A stretch of 7,256 bases of DNA from Firmicutes bacterium CAG:145 (GTDB lineage Bacteria; Bacillota; Clostridia; Peptostreptococcales; Anaerovoracaceae): the NCBI GenBank assembly GCA_000435715.1, contig FR882582.1, positions 978-8,233 of the forward strand. The letters run 5' to 3'. Positions 1 to 5,412 of the stretch are shown here, piece after piece. The first letter of the stretch is position 1; each line of letters begins with the position of its first letter. The position numbers and the translations under genes were made by a program. The notes under the pieces were generated by a model. That model saw nothing but the letters and a program-made list of their open reading frames with translations, had not been told where the DNA came from and made no database searches.

Positions 1-1178
1 GACCGGCCCGGTACGCCTTCGGCGGTTCCGGACTTGGCTCTGAGCTCAAGTCCTGGGTAATTTCTATCACCGTAGTTAGAAGTAACGTTATTTCTCATAA
101 GGGCGTCCATCTTAAGCGCCGTATCTGGGTCCAAAAGGTCAACGCTTCCCCCGTCGCTTCCCGAAAGCAGGACCGGCGAGGACGCCGTTCCGCCGCCGGC
201 AATCGCTCCCATGTAGACCATCAGCGACAGAGGGTTGACCTGATCTTCAAACTGACCGACGCCGGCCCACCCCAGGTTGATATTATAAGTATCAAAGTTA
301 AAGCTGCCTGGAACTGACTCTATTCCGTTTATATCGTAAGAACTGGTCAGCCCCAGCTGATCGACTATTTCGTTCATCGCTTCTGACCCCAGTTCGAGAG
401 TCAGCGAGGCGTAAGCGCAGTTACACGACTTGGATAAAGCTCCGTATATATCCACATTGCCGTGGGCGCTCTGGCATGTCACCTTTTCTCCGTCTATCTC
501 GTAAGATCCCGTACATCTGAAAGACCAGCTGTCAAGATCTGCTTTGTTCTCTATGGCCGCAGCCGTAGTTACCAGCTTAAAAGTAGAGCCGGGTGTTGCG
601 GCAGCCGAAAGAACCTTATTTATATAAGAACCGGATTCTGCATTTTCGGCCTGCTCCGGATATGCGGGATCATAAGTCGGCTTGCTCACCATGCAGAGTA
701 TCTCGCCGGTTTTCCAGTTATATACTCCCACAAAGCCGTTGCGGCTTCCCATAGCTTCATATGCGGTCTTGGACACCTCCGCATCTATGGTGAGATTCAG
801 CTCTCTGTTATCGGCAAAGAGAAAACCGTTAGTCCCTGTCAGTATATTATATCCTATTATCTCGCTTCTGAAGGCGTAATTCACTGCCGTAGAAACGTTC
901 ATTCCGTAATCTCCCACCACCTGCATGGTAGCTTTTCTTATGTTCTCATCTTCATTATAATGAGGTCCGTCTCCATCATTAGTCAAAAGTTCCACACCGT
1001 TTCTGTCATAGACAGAACCTACGGCCAGCTTTCCTCCCGAATATACGTGAGCGTTGGCATAAAACGCGGCCCAGTCGTCACCGTCTTTGACAAATTTCAC
1101 TCCGAACACTATCAGTCCTATTACAAGCGCAGCCGCCAGAATCAGGCAGAGCACTGCGCGTCCTTCCATCTTTTTCAT
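1..1178 (-). CDS. Class B penicillin-binding protein (peptidoglycan transpeptidase), C-terminus cut off by window edge
   Basis: This is a D,D-transpeptidase that crosslinks peptidoglycan stem peptides outside the membrane, the usual partner of a SEDS glycosyltransferase. About 392 residues are visible. Residues about 7-30 form one N-terminal membrane anchor. The class B signature GSVYDRNGVELL lies at 54-65. All three catalytic motifs are present: STFK (nucleophile Ser198, Lys201), SCN (251-253) and KSGT (382-385). The reading frame is open at the left edge, so roughly the last 80-100 residues are missing if the family's normal length holds. Only about 165 residues separate the anchor from the active serine, so the N-terminal pedestal is small, as in actinobacterial PbpA rather than large PBP2 or FtsI. 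The ATG overlaps the stop of the upstream FHA-SEDS gene as ATGA and has a CAGGTGG ribosome site 6 bases upstream. The family is certain; whether it serves elongation, division or sporulation cannot be told from the sequence. Confidence 0.95.
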   Translation of the reverse strand, partial: MKKMEGRAVLCLILAAALVIGLIVFGVKFVKDGDDWAAFYANAHVYSGGKLAVGSVYDRNGVELLTNDGDGPHYNEDENIRKATMQVVGDYGMNVSTAVNYAFRSEIIGYNILTGTNGFLFADNRELNLTIDAEVSKTAYEAMGSRNGFVGVYNWKTGEILCMVSKPTYDPAYPEQAENAESGSYINKVLSAAATPGSTFKLVTTAAAIENKADLDSWSFRCTGSYEIDGEKVTCQSAHGNVDIYGALSKSCNCAYASLTLELGSEAMNEIVDQLGLTSSYDINGIESVPGSFNFDTYNINLGWAGVGQFEDQVNPLSLMVYMGAIAGGGTASSPVLLSGSDGGSVDLLDPDTALKMDALMRNNVTSNYGDRNYPGLELRAKSGTAEGVPGR

Positions 1179-2980
1179 ATCTTGCCACCTGCTTTCACTG
1201 CGATACTGGCCCTCTCTCTGGTGTCAGCCGCTTTCAGAAAGGCCAGCAGAGCCCACGAGACCATCATGCTGGTGCCTCCGTTAGATACAAACGGGAACGT
1301 GACTCCTGTAAACGGCAAAAGATCCACACAGCCGAATACGTTGAGCATAGTCTGGAATATGAACATGGACATGGCCCCGCAGGCGGCTATAGTGTAGTAT
1401 GTAGATCTTCCTGCAAAGATAGATCTGTAAGCGAATACGGACAAGGTCACTATAGAAAGCACCGCCAGTACAGCTATGATGAATCCCCATTCTTCTATGA
1501 GCATCCCGAATACCATGTCTGTATCGGCCGCCGGAACACTTTCGAGCCATCCTTCTCCCGGGCCTACTCCTATCAGGCCGCCGCTGGCAGCTGCGCTCAT
1601 GGTCCTGCTCTGCTGAAAGCCTGCTCCGTCCACCACGGCCGCTTCCCAGACATGAGTCCACGAGGCGAATCTGTTTGCCACATAAGGTTTAAATCTCAGT
1701 ATCATAAAGCCTCCCGCAGCCGCGGCTCCCACCATGAGCACCAGCTTGGAAAAATCGCCGCTTCGCAGGAAAGATATTATCAAAAATGTCACGAAAAATA
1801 TGATGGCCGTACCGAAGTCTCCCATCAGACCCAGACATCCGAAGCAGTACACGGAAAACAGCATGAATATGGTCAGGTTCTTCTTCTCGTACAGCTCGTC
1901 GAGGGTGGCCGCTCCTATCCATACGAACACCACCTTGACGATTTCGGAAGGCTGGAACGAAAAGCCGCCTATCTGTATCCAGTTTCTGGCTCCGTAGCTG
2001 AAAGTACCTATCGTCAGGTTGGCCAGCAGCAGCACCGCAGCCGCAGCCAGCAATATCCATCTGAGAGTCTTTGTCCGCTCCAGATTTCTCAGTATTATAC
2101 ACATGGCTATCATGCCGAAGGCTCCCATGGCTATGGCTATAAGCTGCTTCAGCATGCTTTCCGGCGCAGAAGACGCCACCACCGCAAGGCTCAGCGTCGA
2201 CAGGAAGAAAGCTATCGTCTCCATTTCAAAGGCCGTATTGCCAAGGGCTCTCATGACAGCCACATATATCCACGTTATGACTATCAGGCCTCCCATGGCC
2301 ATAAATACCTGTGTGCTGTATTCGTCTCCAAGGGCTATGCCAAGCTGAAAGGCAGTCAGAAGCTGAAACAGCGTCAATGCCGCCAGAGAAGGCCCTGCCG
2401 ACATCAGATGGGTGTCGGACCGTCTCATGGCTATGTTGTTGTTTCTTTCTTCCACGCTTATGGGCATGAGGACCATCTCTGTAAGTCCCGCTCTTATGAC
2501 GTCTCCGTACTCTATGCTTACGGCGTCGCCCATCTGCCCCATCTTATTCTTCTTGGTCTTGGCGCTTCGCCTCGCTCCCGTGGCGCCGGCTACCTCCTCG
2601 TCATTGATGACAGTTCCGTTCTTGGATCCCAAATCTCTGTAGGTCCACTCCCCCTTGGTGTCTCTCATCAGTATTCCGTGGTTCCTCGACAGCGCCGGGT
2701 CGTCTACGGAAATATCGCAATTTTTATCTCTTCCTATCACGCTTTCCCAGTGGGTGACGGGAACGCTTATTTCTTCCACTCCTACGGTAATTCCCTCGCT
2801 GTCGGTTCTGAACACTCTCATGTTCATGTAGGCCCAGACCTCTGACGGATTTTTTGTCTGCAACAGAGACCGTATGGATCTTATCAGTATGTACAATGCC
2901 AAGATGACGAATATCCAGCGCACGCCGGCCGTATAAAGCTCGGCCATCTGGATACTCTTGCCAAAGATGTCAAAACTCAT
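1175..2980 (-). CDS. FHA domain fused to RodA/FtsW/SpoVE (SEDS) peptidoglycan glycosyltransferase
   Basis: This is a membrane peptidoglycan polymerase using lipid II, with a phosphothreonine-binding module. The protein has 601 residues from the chosen start. A membrane segment lies at about 20-40. An FHA domain spans about 57-175, with GRD (83-85), SRNH (98-101) and NGT (121-123), the motifs that bind phosphothreonine. SEDS membrane segments follow from about 195 to 583. SEDS hallmarks are RNWIQIGGFSFQPSE (332-346), GDFGTA (387-392), QQSRTMSAAASGG (456-468), DTDMVFGMLIEEWGF (486-500) and PFVSNGGTSM (563-572). Asp488 matches the catalytic extracellular-loop Asp of RodA. A typical SEDS protein has about 370-400 residues; the excess is the anchor plus FHA. 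An ATG 69 bases further upstream is possible, but it lies upstream of the -10 element, and the chosen ATG has an AAAGGCGG site. With FHA inside the cell, the N-terminus should be outside. The downstream PBP is translationally coupled. Elongation and division roles cannot be separated here. Confidence 0.95.
   Translation of the reverse strand: MSFDIFGKSIQMAELYTAGVRWIFVILALYILIRSIRSLLQTKNPSEVWAYMNMRVFRTDSEGITVGVEEISVPVTHWESVIGRDKNCDISVDDPALSRNHGILMRDTKGEWTYRDLGSKNGTVINDEEVAGATGARRSAKTKKNKMGQMGDAVSIEYGDVIRAGLTEMVLMPISVEERNNNIAMRRSDTHLMSAGPSLAALTLFQLLTAFQLGIALGDEYSTQVFMAMGGLIVITWIYVAVMRALGNTAFEMETIAFFLSTLSLAVVASSAPESMLKQLIAIAMGAFGMIAMCIILRNLERTKTLRWILLAAAAVLLLANLTIGTFSYGARNWIQIGGFSFQPSEIVKVVFVWIGAATLDELYEKKNLTIFMLFSVYCFGCLGLMGDFGTAIIFFVTFLIISFLRSGDFSKLVLMVGAAAAGGFMILRFKPYVANRFASWTHVWEAAVVDGAGFQQSRTMSAAASGGLIGVGPGEGWLESVPAADTDMVFGMLIEEWGFIIAVLAVLSIVTLSVFAYRSIFAGRSTYYTIAACGAMSMFIFQTMLNVFGCVDLLPFTGVTFPFVSNGGTSMMVSWALLAFLKAADTRERASIAVKAGGKI
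1185..1191 (-). promoter_or_regulatory. Ribosome binding site of the PBP gene
   Basis: CAGGTGG on the minus strand lies 6 bases before the PBP ATG, inside the last codons of the FHA-SEDS gene. Together with the ATGA stop/start overlap it fixes the PBP start and indicates translational coupling. Confidence 0.7.
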
Positions 2981-2985
2981 GTTGT

Positions 2986-2993
2986 CCGCCTTT
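2986..2993 (-). promoter_or_regulatory. Ribosome binding site deciding the FHA-SEDS start
   Basis: AAAGGCGG on the minus strand lies 5 bases before the ATG at 2980. It favours this start over the in-frame ATG at 3049, which would fall upstream of the likely -10 element and so outside the transcript. Confidence 0.65.
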
Positions 2994-3022
2994 CTGTATA
3001 TAATCTCAATTCCTTTTTTAAT

Positions 3023-3051
3023 ATTGTACCACAGCCCCGCAAAAAACAAAA
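3023..3051 (-). promoter_or_regulatory. Promoter of the FHA-SEDS/PBP operon (extended -10)
   Basis: On the minus strand TGGTACAAT (3031-3023) matches the extended -10 form TGnTATAAT with one mismatch. A weak -35 (TTTTGT, 3051-3046) stands 17 bases upstream. Transcription would begin near 3016, giving a leader of about 36 bases. It lies between the terminator of the upstream unit and the FHA-SEDS start, so the wall operon can be expressed independently of the metal-protein unit. Confidence 0.55.
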
Positions 3052-3072
3052 GCCAAACGCCAAACTAAAATA

Positions 3073-3101
3073 CCCTCTCGCCGGCTTATCCGGCAAGAGG
3101 G
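3073..3101 (-). terminator. Strong hairpin terminator after the NifX-like gene, probably active both ways
   Basis: This is a 12-base-pair stem with one G-T wobble (CCCTCTTGCCGG paired with CCGGCGAGAGGG) and a 5-base loop. On the minus strand it is followed by TATTTTAGTTT, and on the plus strand by CTTTTATCTT. It starts about 20 bases after the NifX-like stop codon and separates that unit from the FHA-SEDS promoter. Confidence 0.85.
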
Positions 3102-3121
3102 CTTTTATCTTGTAAACTATT

Positions 3122-3541
3122 TTAGTGACCGCAGGAATGTCCGCCGTGGCCGCAGCCGCCTTCGTGTCCGTGGCTTCCGCAGCTGTGACCCTCACCGTGC
3201 TGATGGTCGTGATGGTCGCACTTTACATCAGGGTTGTAGCCCAAGGTTCCGGCCATCAGTTCTTCCACCGCCTTGTCCGCGTCGCCCGAAACGCCTCCGT
3301 AGAGCTTGATTCCGGCCTCTGCGAGGGCGTTCTGCGCTCCGCCTCCGATTCCTCCGCAGATAAGCGTGTCGACGCCCTCCGCCTTCAAAAATCCTGCCAG
3401 CGCTCCGTGGCCGCTTCCCTCTGTTCCGACTATCTTTGTCTGTCCAATCTTTCCGTCCTTTATCTCGTATACCTTAAACTGCTCGGTATGACCGAAATGC
3501 TGAAAGATCTGACCGTTTTCGTAAGTTACTGCTATTTTCAT
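3122..3541 (-). CDS. NifX/NifB-type dinitrogenase iron-molybdenum cofactor family protein with His/Cys-rich tail
   Basis: This is a small cytoplasmic protein of the Fe-Mo cofactor biosynthesis family (COG1433 type), whose members bind or carry metal clusters in and outside nitrogen fixation. It has 139 residues. The family fold covers about 1-102, with the N-terminal MKIAVTYENGQIFQHFGHTE and the glycine-rich ICGGIGGGAQNALAEAGI (61-78), followed by YGG (81-83). The tail from 108 to 139 holds ten His and four Cys in HDHQHGEGHSCG-like runs, pointing to binding of zinc, nickel, iron or copper. It lies 54 bases after the DUF134 regulator gene and is probably cotranscribed, with a CGGAGG ribosome site. 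No nitrogenase structural gene is in view, so nitrogen fixation should not be assumed. The exact metal and client are unknown. The family call is firm; the metal-carrier role is inferred. Confidence 0.9.
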   Translation of the reverse strand: MKIAVTYENGQIFQHFGHTEQFKVYEIKDGKIGQTKIVGTEGSGHGALAGFLKAEGVDTLICGGIGGGAQNALAEAGIKLYGGVSGDADKAVEELMAGTLGYNPDVKCDHHDHQHGEGHSCGSHGHEGGCGHGGHSCGH

Positions 3542-3570
3542 GTTTGCCTCCGTTTATTTTTATTTGATCC

Positions 3571-3588
3571 GAGCCGCCTGAACGGCTC
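3571..3588 (-). other. Small hairpin between the DUF134 and NifX-like genes
   Basis: GAGCCG and CGGCTC form a perfect 6-base-pair stem around a 6-base loop, just after the DUF134 stop codon. No T-tract follows on the minus strand, so it does not look like a terminator. It could stabilise or separate the two parts of the message, but a chance hairpin of this size is possible. Confidence 0.35.
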
Positions 3589-3595
3589 CGGTTCA

Positions 3596-3976
3596 TTACT
3601 TCTGTTCTCGGCGTCTGCCGCACCCGCCTGTTTCGGCGTTTCTGTGTCTTTCACAGCCTCCGCAGCCACACGCCGTCTCTTCGCCGCCGCAAAGGGTGTA
3701 GTCTCCCCCTTCTATTCTGAGAGTGAAGCCCTCCACCAGCGCTTCAGCAATCTTTCTGCGGGCGTTATTGTATATCTGCTGGACGGTGGTCCTGGCCACC
3801 TTCATGTACTCCCCGCACTCTTCCTGAGAAAAGCCTTCCCGGTCTATGAGCCTTACGGTCTCGTATTCGTCCACAGTCATTATTATTACCCCATTTGCGC
3901 CAATATTCCCGGCAGGCACAAATTCGGTGTTTTTTGGCATGCAGCATACTTTTCTGCATTTTCTGGGTCTTGGCAT
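3596..3976 (-). CDS. DUF134/UPF0251 family predicted DNA-binding regulator, Cys-rich
   Basis: This is a 126-residue probable transcription regulator. It begins MPRPRKCRKVCCMPKN, the characteristic start of the DUF134/UPF0251 family. A helix-turn-helix region like sigma-70 region 4 covers about 34-80, including TVDEYETVRLIDREGFSQEE and VARTTVQQIYNNARRKIAEA. Cys7, Cys11 and Cys12 at the front and Cys96, Cys103, Cys105, Cys108 and Cys119 near the end could bind a metal or Fe-S cluster, or sense redox state. The start has an AGAGGTGG ribosome site and a perfect-consensus promoter. The NifX-like gene follows, a pairing common for this family, and the ferredoxin-type aldo/keto reductase is transcribed divergently. 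Autoregulation and control of the reductase are reasonable inferences. The true ligand and DNA site are not established by the sequence. Confidence 0.9.
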   Translation of the reverse strand: MPRPRKCRKVCCMPKNTEFVPAGNIGANGVIIMTVDEYETVRLIDREGFSQEECGEYMKVARTTVQQIYNNARRKIAEALVEGFTLRIEGGDYTLCGGEETACGCGGCERHRNAETGGCGRRREQK

Positions 3977-4006
3977 TTAGGCCACCTCTTCCCTTTGTTT
4001 TTATGG

Positions 4007-4015
4007 CATATGTCA
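4007..4015. repeat. Candidate operator, copy 1: CATATGTCA
   Basis: This 9-base element recurs exactly at 4046-4054 in the same orientation, 39 bases apart. This copy lies downstream of the -10 of the regulator promoter, in its leader. Its core CATATG is a palindrome. It may bind the adjacent DUF134 protein, but two copies of an AT-rich 9-mer may also be chance. Confidence 0.35.
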
Positions 4016-4026
4016 TTTATGTTTTT

Positions 4027-4055
4027 ATTATACGCCGGTTTTCGTCATATGTCAA
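4027..4055 (-). promoter_or_regulatory. Perfect-consensus sigma-A promoter of the DUF134 regulator unit
   Basis: On the minus strand TTGACA (4055-4050) and TATAAT (4032-4027) are separated by exactly 17 bases. Both hexamers match the consensus at all six positions. Transcription would begin near 4020, about 44 bases before the DUF134 ATG. So strong a promoter for a regulator suggests that it is held in check by a repressor. Confidence 0.9.
4046..4054. repeat. Candidate operator, copy 2: CATATGTCA overlapping the -35
   Basis: This is the second exact copy of the element at 4007-4015. It covers five of the six bases of the regulator's -35 hexamer, so a protein bound here would block RNA polymerase. 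It also lies about 25 bases upstream of the -35 of the divergent aldo/keto reductase promoter. Confidence 0.35.
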
Positions 4056-4079
4056 TAACCCATTTTCCTCTTTAACATA

Positions 4080-4108
4080 TTTACTAACATTTTGCCTTGT
4101 GCTATCAT
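4080..4108 (+). promoter_or_regulatory. Promoter of the aldo/keto reductase gene, divergent from the regulator
   Basis: TTTACT (4080-4085) and TATCAT (4103-4108) are spaced by 17 bases. TGC directly precedes the -10, making an extended -10 (TGnTATCAT). Transcription would begin near 4115, only a few bases before the Shine-Dalgarno sequence, so the leader is short. The -35 of this promoter and that of the regulator are about 24 bases apart, so the two polymerase sites could interfere with each other. Confidence 0.65.
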
Positions 4109-4117
4109 TAAATCATC

Positions 4118-4124
4118 AAGGAGG
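4118..4124 (+). promoter_or_regulatory. Ribosome binding site deciding the aldo/keto reductase start
   Basis: AAGGAGG lies 9 bases before the ATG at 4134. It fixes this ATG over the in-frame TTG at 4092, which precedes the -10 element. Confidence 0.85.
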
Positions 4125-4133
4125 TTTGAACCC

Positions 4134-5288
4134 ATGAGATACAACGACTTTAAAGACCTTAAAATTTCCGCCTTGGGCTTCGGTACCATGAGGCTTCCCA
4201 TGACCGAAGACGGTTCCATAGATTACGACTGCGCTTCTCTGATGGCGGAACAGGCGATACAGGGCGGAATTACTTATTTTGACACAGCCTATCGGTATCA
4301 CGAGGGGGAATCGGAAAACTTCTGCGGAAGCGTCCTTTCCCAATATCCTCGCTCTTCATATATGCTGGCCGACAAGCTGCCGACATGGCTCTGCAAGACG
4401 AGGGAAGACGCGGAGAAAATTTTTGCGGAGCAGCTTGCGAAGTGCCGTGTGGACTATTTCGACTTCTATCTGCTTCACAACGTAGACGAGGAAACGTGGC
4501 CCAACATAGAGAAATTGGGGCTTGTAGATTTTGTGCGGGAGAAGAAGGAGGCGGGGAAAGCCGTCCACGTGGGCCTTTCCGTTCACTGTGAGCCGAAGCT
4601 TCTGGATACGGTTCTGTCAAAACACGGCGACGTGCTGGAATTCGTCCAGATACAGATAAACTACTTCGACTGGGAATACAAGAACGCCAAGGCTTTGCAC
4701 CAGACAGCCCGCAGGTACGGCAAGCCCGTCATCGTAATGGAGCCGGTTCGCGGCGGCATGCTGGCCAACATACCAAGCCCCGAGGTTCGCTCCATCTTAG
4801 ACGACGCGTCGAAAAAGGACGGTCAGCCGGGAGCTTCTTACGCTTCCATTGCCCTTAGATACGCAGAGCAGCTTGACGGCGTTCTCTGCACCTTATCAGG
4901 CATGTCCTCGCCGGAGCAGATGGCAGAAAATATTGCAACTTTTTCAGGACCCGTTCTCGGAGCAAATCAGTTGGCCGCCATCCCGGAGGCCGGCTCCAGA
5001 CTGCGCTCCGACATCATAATCCCTTGTACGGGATGTAACTACTGCTACGAATGCCCGTCAGGGATAAAGATTCCCGACTTGTTCAGCTGGTACAACGAAG
5101 CCGCCGCCAAGGGCTTTCACTGGGTATGGGGCTCCCTGTCGGCTGAATACGAAAAGCTGGGACCCGACGGCAAGGACTGCATAGGCTGCGGCAACTGTCA
5201 GGCTCACTGTCCGCAGAAGATAAACATAATAGACAGGCTGCAAGAAATCCTTAAGAAAAAAGAAGAGCTTAAAGAGGCTGGAGAGTAG
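4134..5288 (+). CDS. Aldo/keto reductase with C-terminal two-cluster 4Fe-4S ferredoxin domain
   Basis: This is a cytoplasmic oxidoreductase of 384 residues, of the aldo/keto reductase type carrying a ferredoxin tail (COG1453 type). The reductase barrel covers about 1-280, with the catalytic tetrad Asp50 and Tyr55 (FDTAYRYHEGESE), Lys81 (ADKLP) and His115 (YLLHN). The tail has cysteines at 298, 301, 304 and 307 (CTGCNYCYECP) and at 349, 352, 355 and 359 (CIGCGNCQAHCP), enough for two 4Fe-4S clusters. Such proteins may pass electrons between NAD(P)H or a substrate and ferredoxin; the substrate is not known. A clear AAGGAGG site supports the start. The gene stands alone on this strand, divergent from the Cys-rich DUF134 regulator, which may control it. 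The catalytic residues are all present, so it should be active. Confidence 0.93.
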   Translation: MRYNDFKDLKISALGFGTMRLPMTEDGSIDYDCASLMAEQAIQGGITYFDTAYRYHEGESENFCGSVLSQYPRSSYMLADKLPTWLCKTREDAEKIFAEQLAKCRVDYFDFYLLHNVDEETWPNIEKLGLVDFVREKKEAGKAVHVGLSVHCEPKLLDTVLSKHGDVLEFVQIQINYFDWEYKNAKALHQTARRYGKPVIVMEPVRGGMLANIPSPEVRSILDDASKKDGQPGASYASIALRYAEQLDGVLCTLSGMSSPEQMAENIATFSGPVLGANQLAAIPEAGSRLRSDIIIPCTGCNYCYECPSGIKIPDLFSWYNEAAAKGFHWVWGSLSAEYEKLGPDGKDCIGCGNCQAHCPQKINIIDRLQEILKKKEELKEAGE

Positions 5289-5315
5289 CCCCTCTTTCAG
5301 AATATTCAAAAAACA

Positions 5316-5344
5316 CAATACCCGCCCGAAAAGAGCGGGTATTG
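5316..5344 (-). terminator. Terminator of the aminotransferase unit, in the convergent gap
   Basis: A perfect 10-base-pair stem (CAATACCCGC with GCGGGTATTG) surrounds a 9-base loop. On the minus strand it is followed by TGTTTTTTGAAT, a good T-tract, about 68 bases after the aminotransferase stop. On the plus strand the sequence after the stem is GC-containing with no T-run, so termination of the reductase message there would be weaker. The remaining bases between 5345 and 5412 show no other feature. Confidence 0.8.
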
Positions 5345-5412
5345 CGCTGTCATAAAAGTTGTAAGGTTATGAAACTGGACTTATTTTTATCCCTATACGC
5401 TAATTGAATGGT

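Noticed and set aside
462..1397. Plus-strand open frame of 311 codons opposite the PBP gene and the end of the FHA-SEDS gene
   Set aside because: It is antisense to two genes with intact catalytic motifs, has no recognisable domain and no convincing ribosome site. Its length follows from the composition of the coding strand.
1652..2845. Plus-strand open frame of 397 codons, rich in His, Tyr, Gln and Ser, opposite the FHA-SEDS gene
   Set aside because: The odd composition is what the reverse complement of a hydrophobic membrane-protein gene yields. The minus-strand frame carries clear FHA and SEDS motifs.
2981..3049. Longer FHA-SEDS protein starting at the ATG at 3049
   Set aside because: This start lies upstream of the likely -10 element, lacks a clear ribosome site, and adds residues that do not look like part of the protein. 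The ATG at 2980 has AAAGGCGG in front.
3122..3976. Nitrogen-fixation cluster suggested by the NifX-like protein
   Set aside because: No nifH, nifD, nifK, nifE or nifN gene is present. This protein family is widespread in anaerobes that do not fix nitrogen.
3125..4075. Plus-strand open frame of 316 codons opposite the NifX-like and DUF134 genes
   Set aside because: It covers two recognisable minus-strand genes, the gap between them and part of the promoter region, and shows no family motif.
5271..5297. Hairpin over the aldo/keto reductase stop codon as a rho-independent terminator
   Set aside because: The stem is imperfect (a 2-base bulge) and A-rich sequence, not a T-tract, follows.
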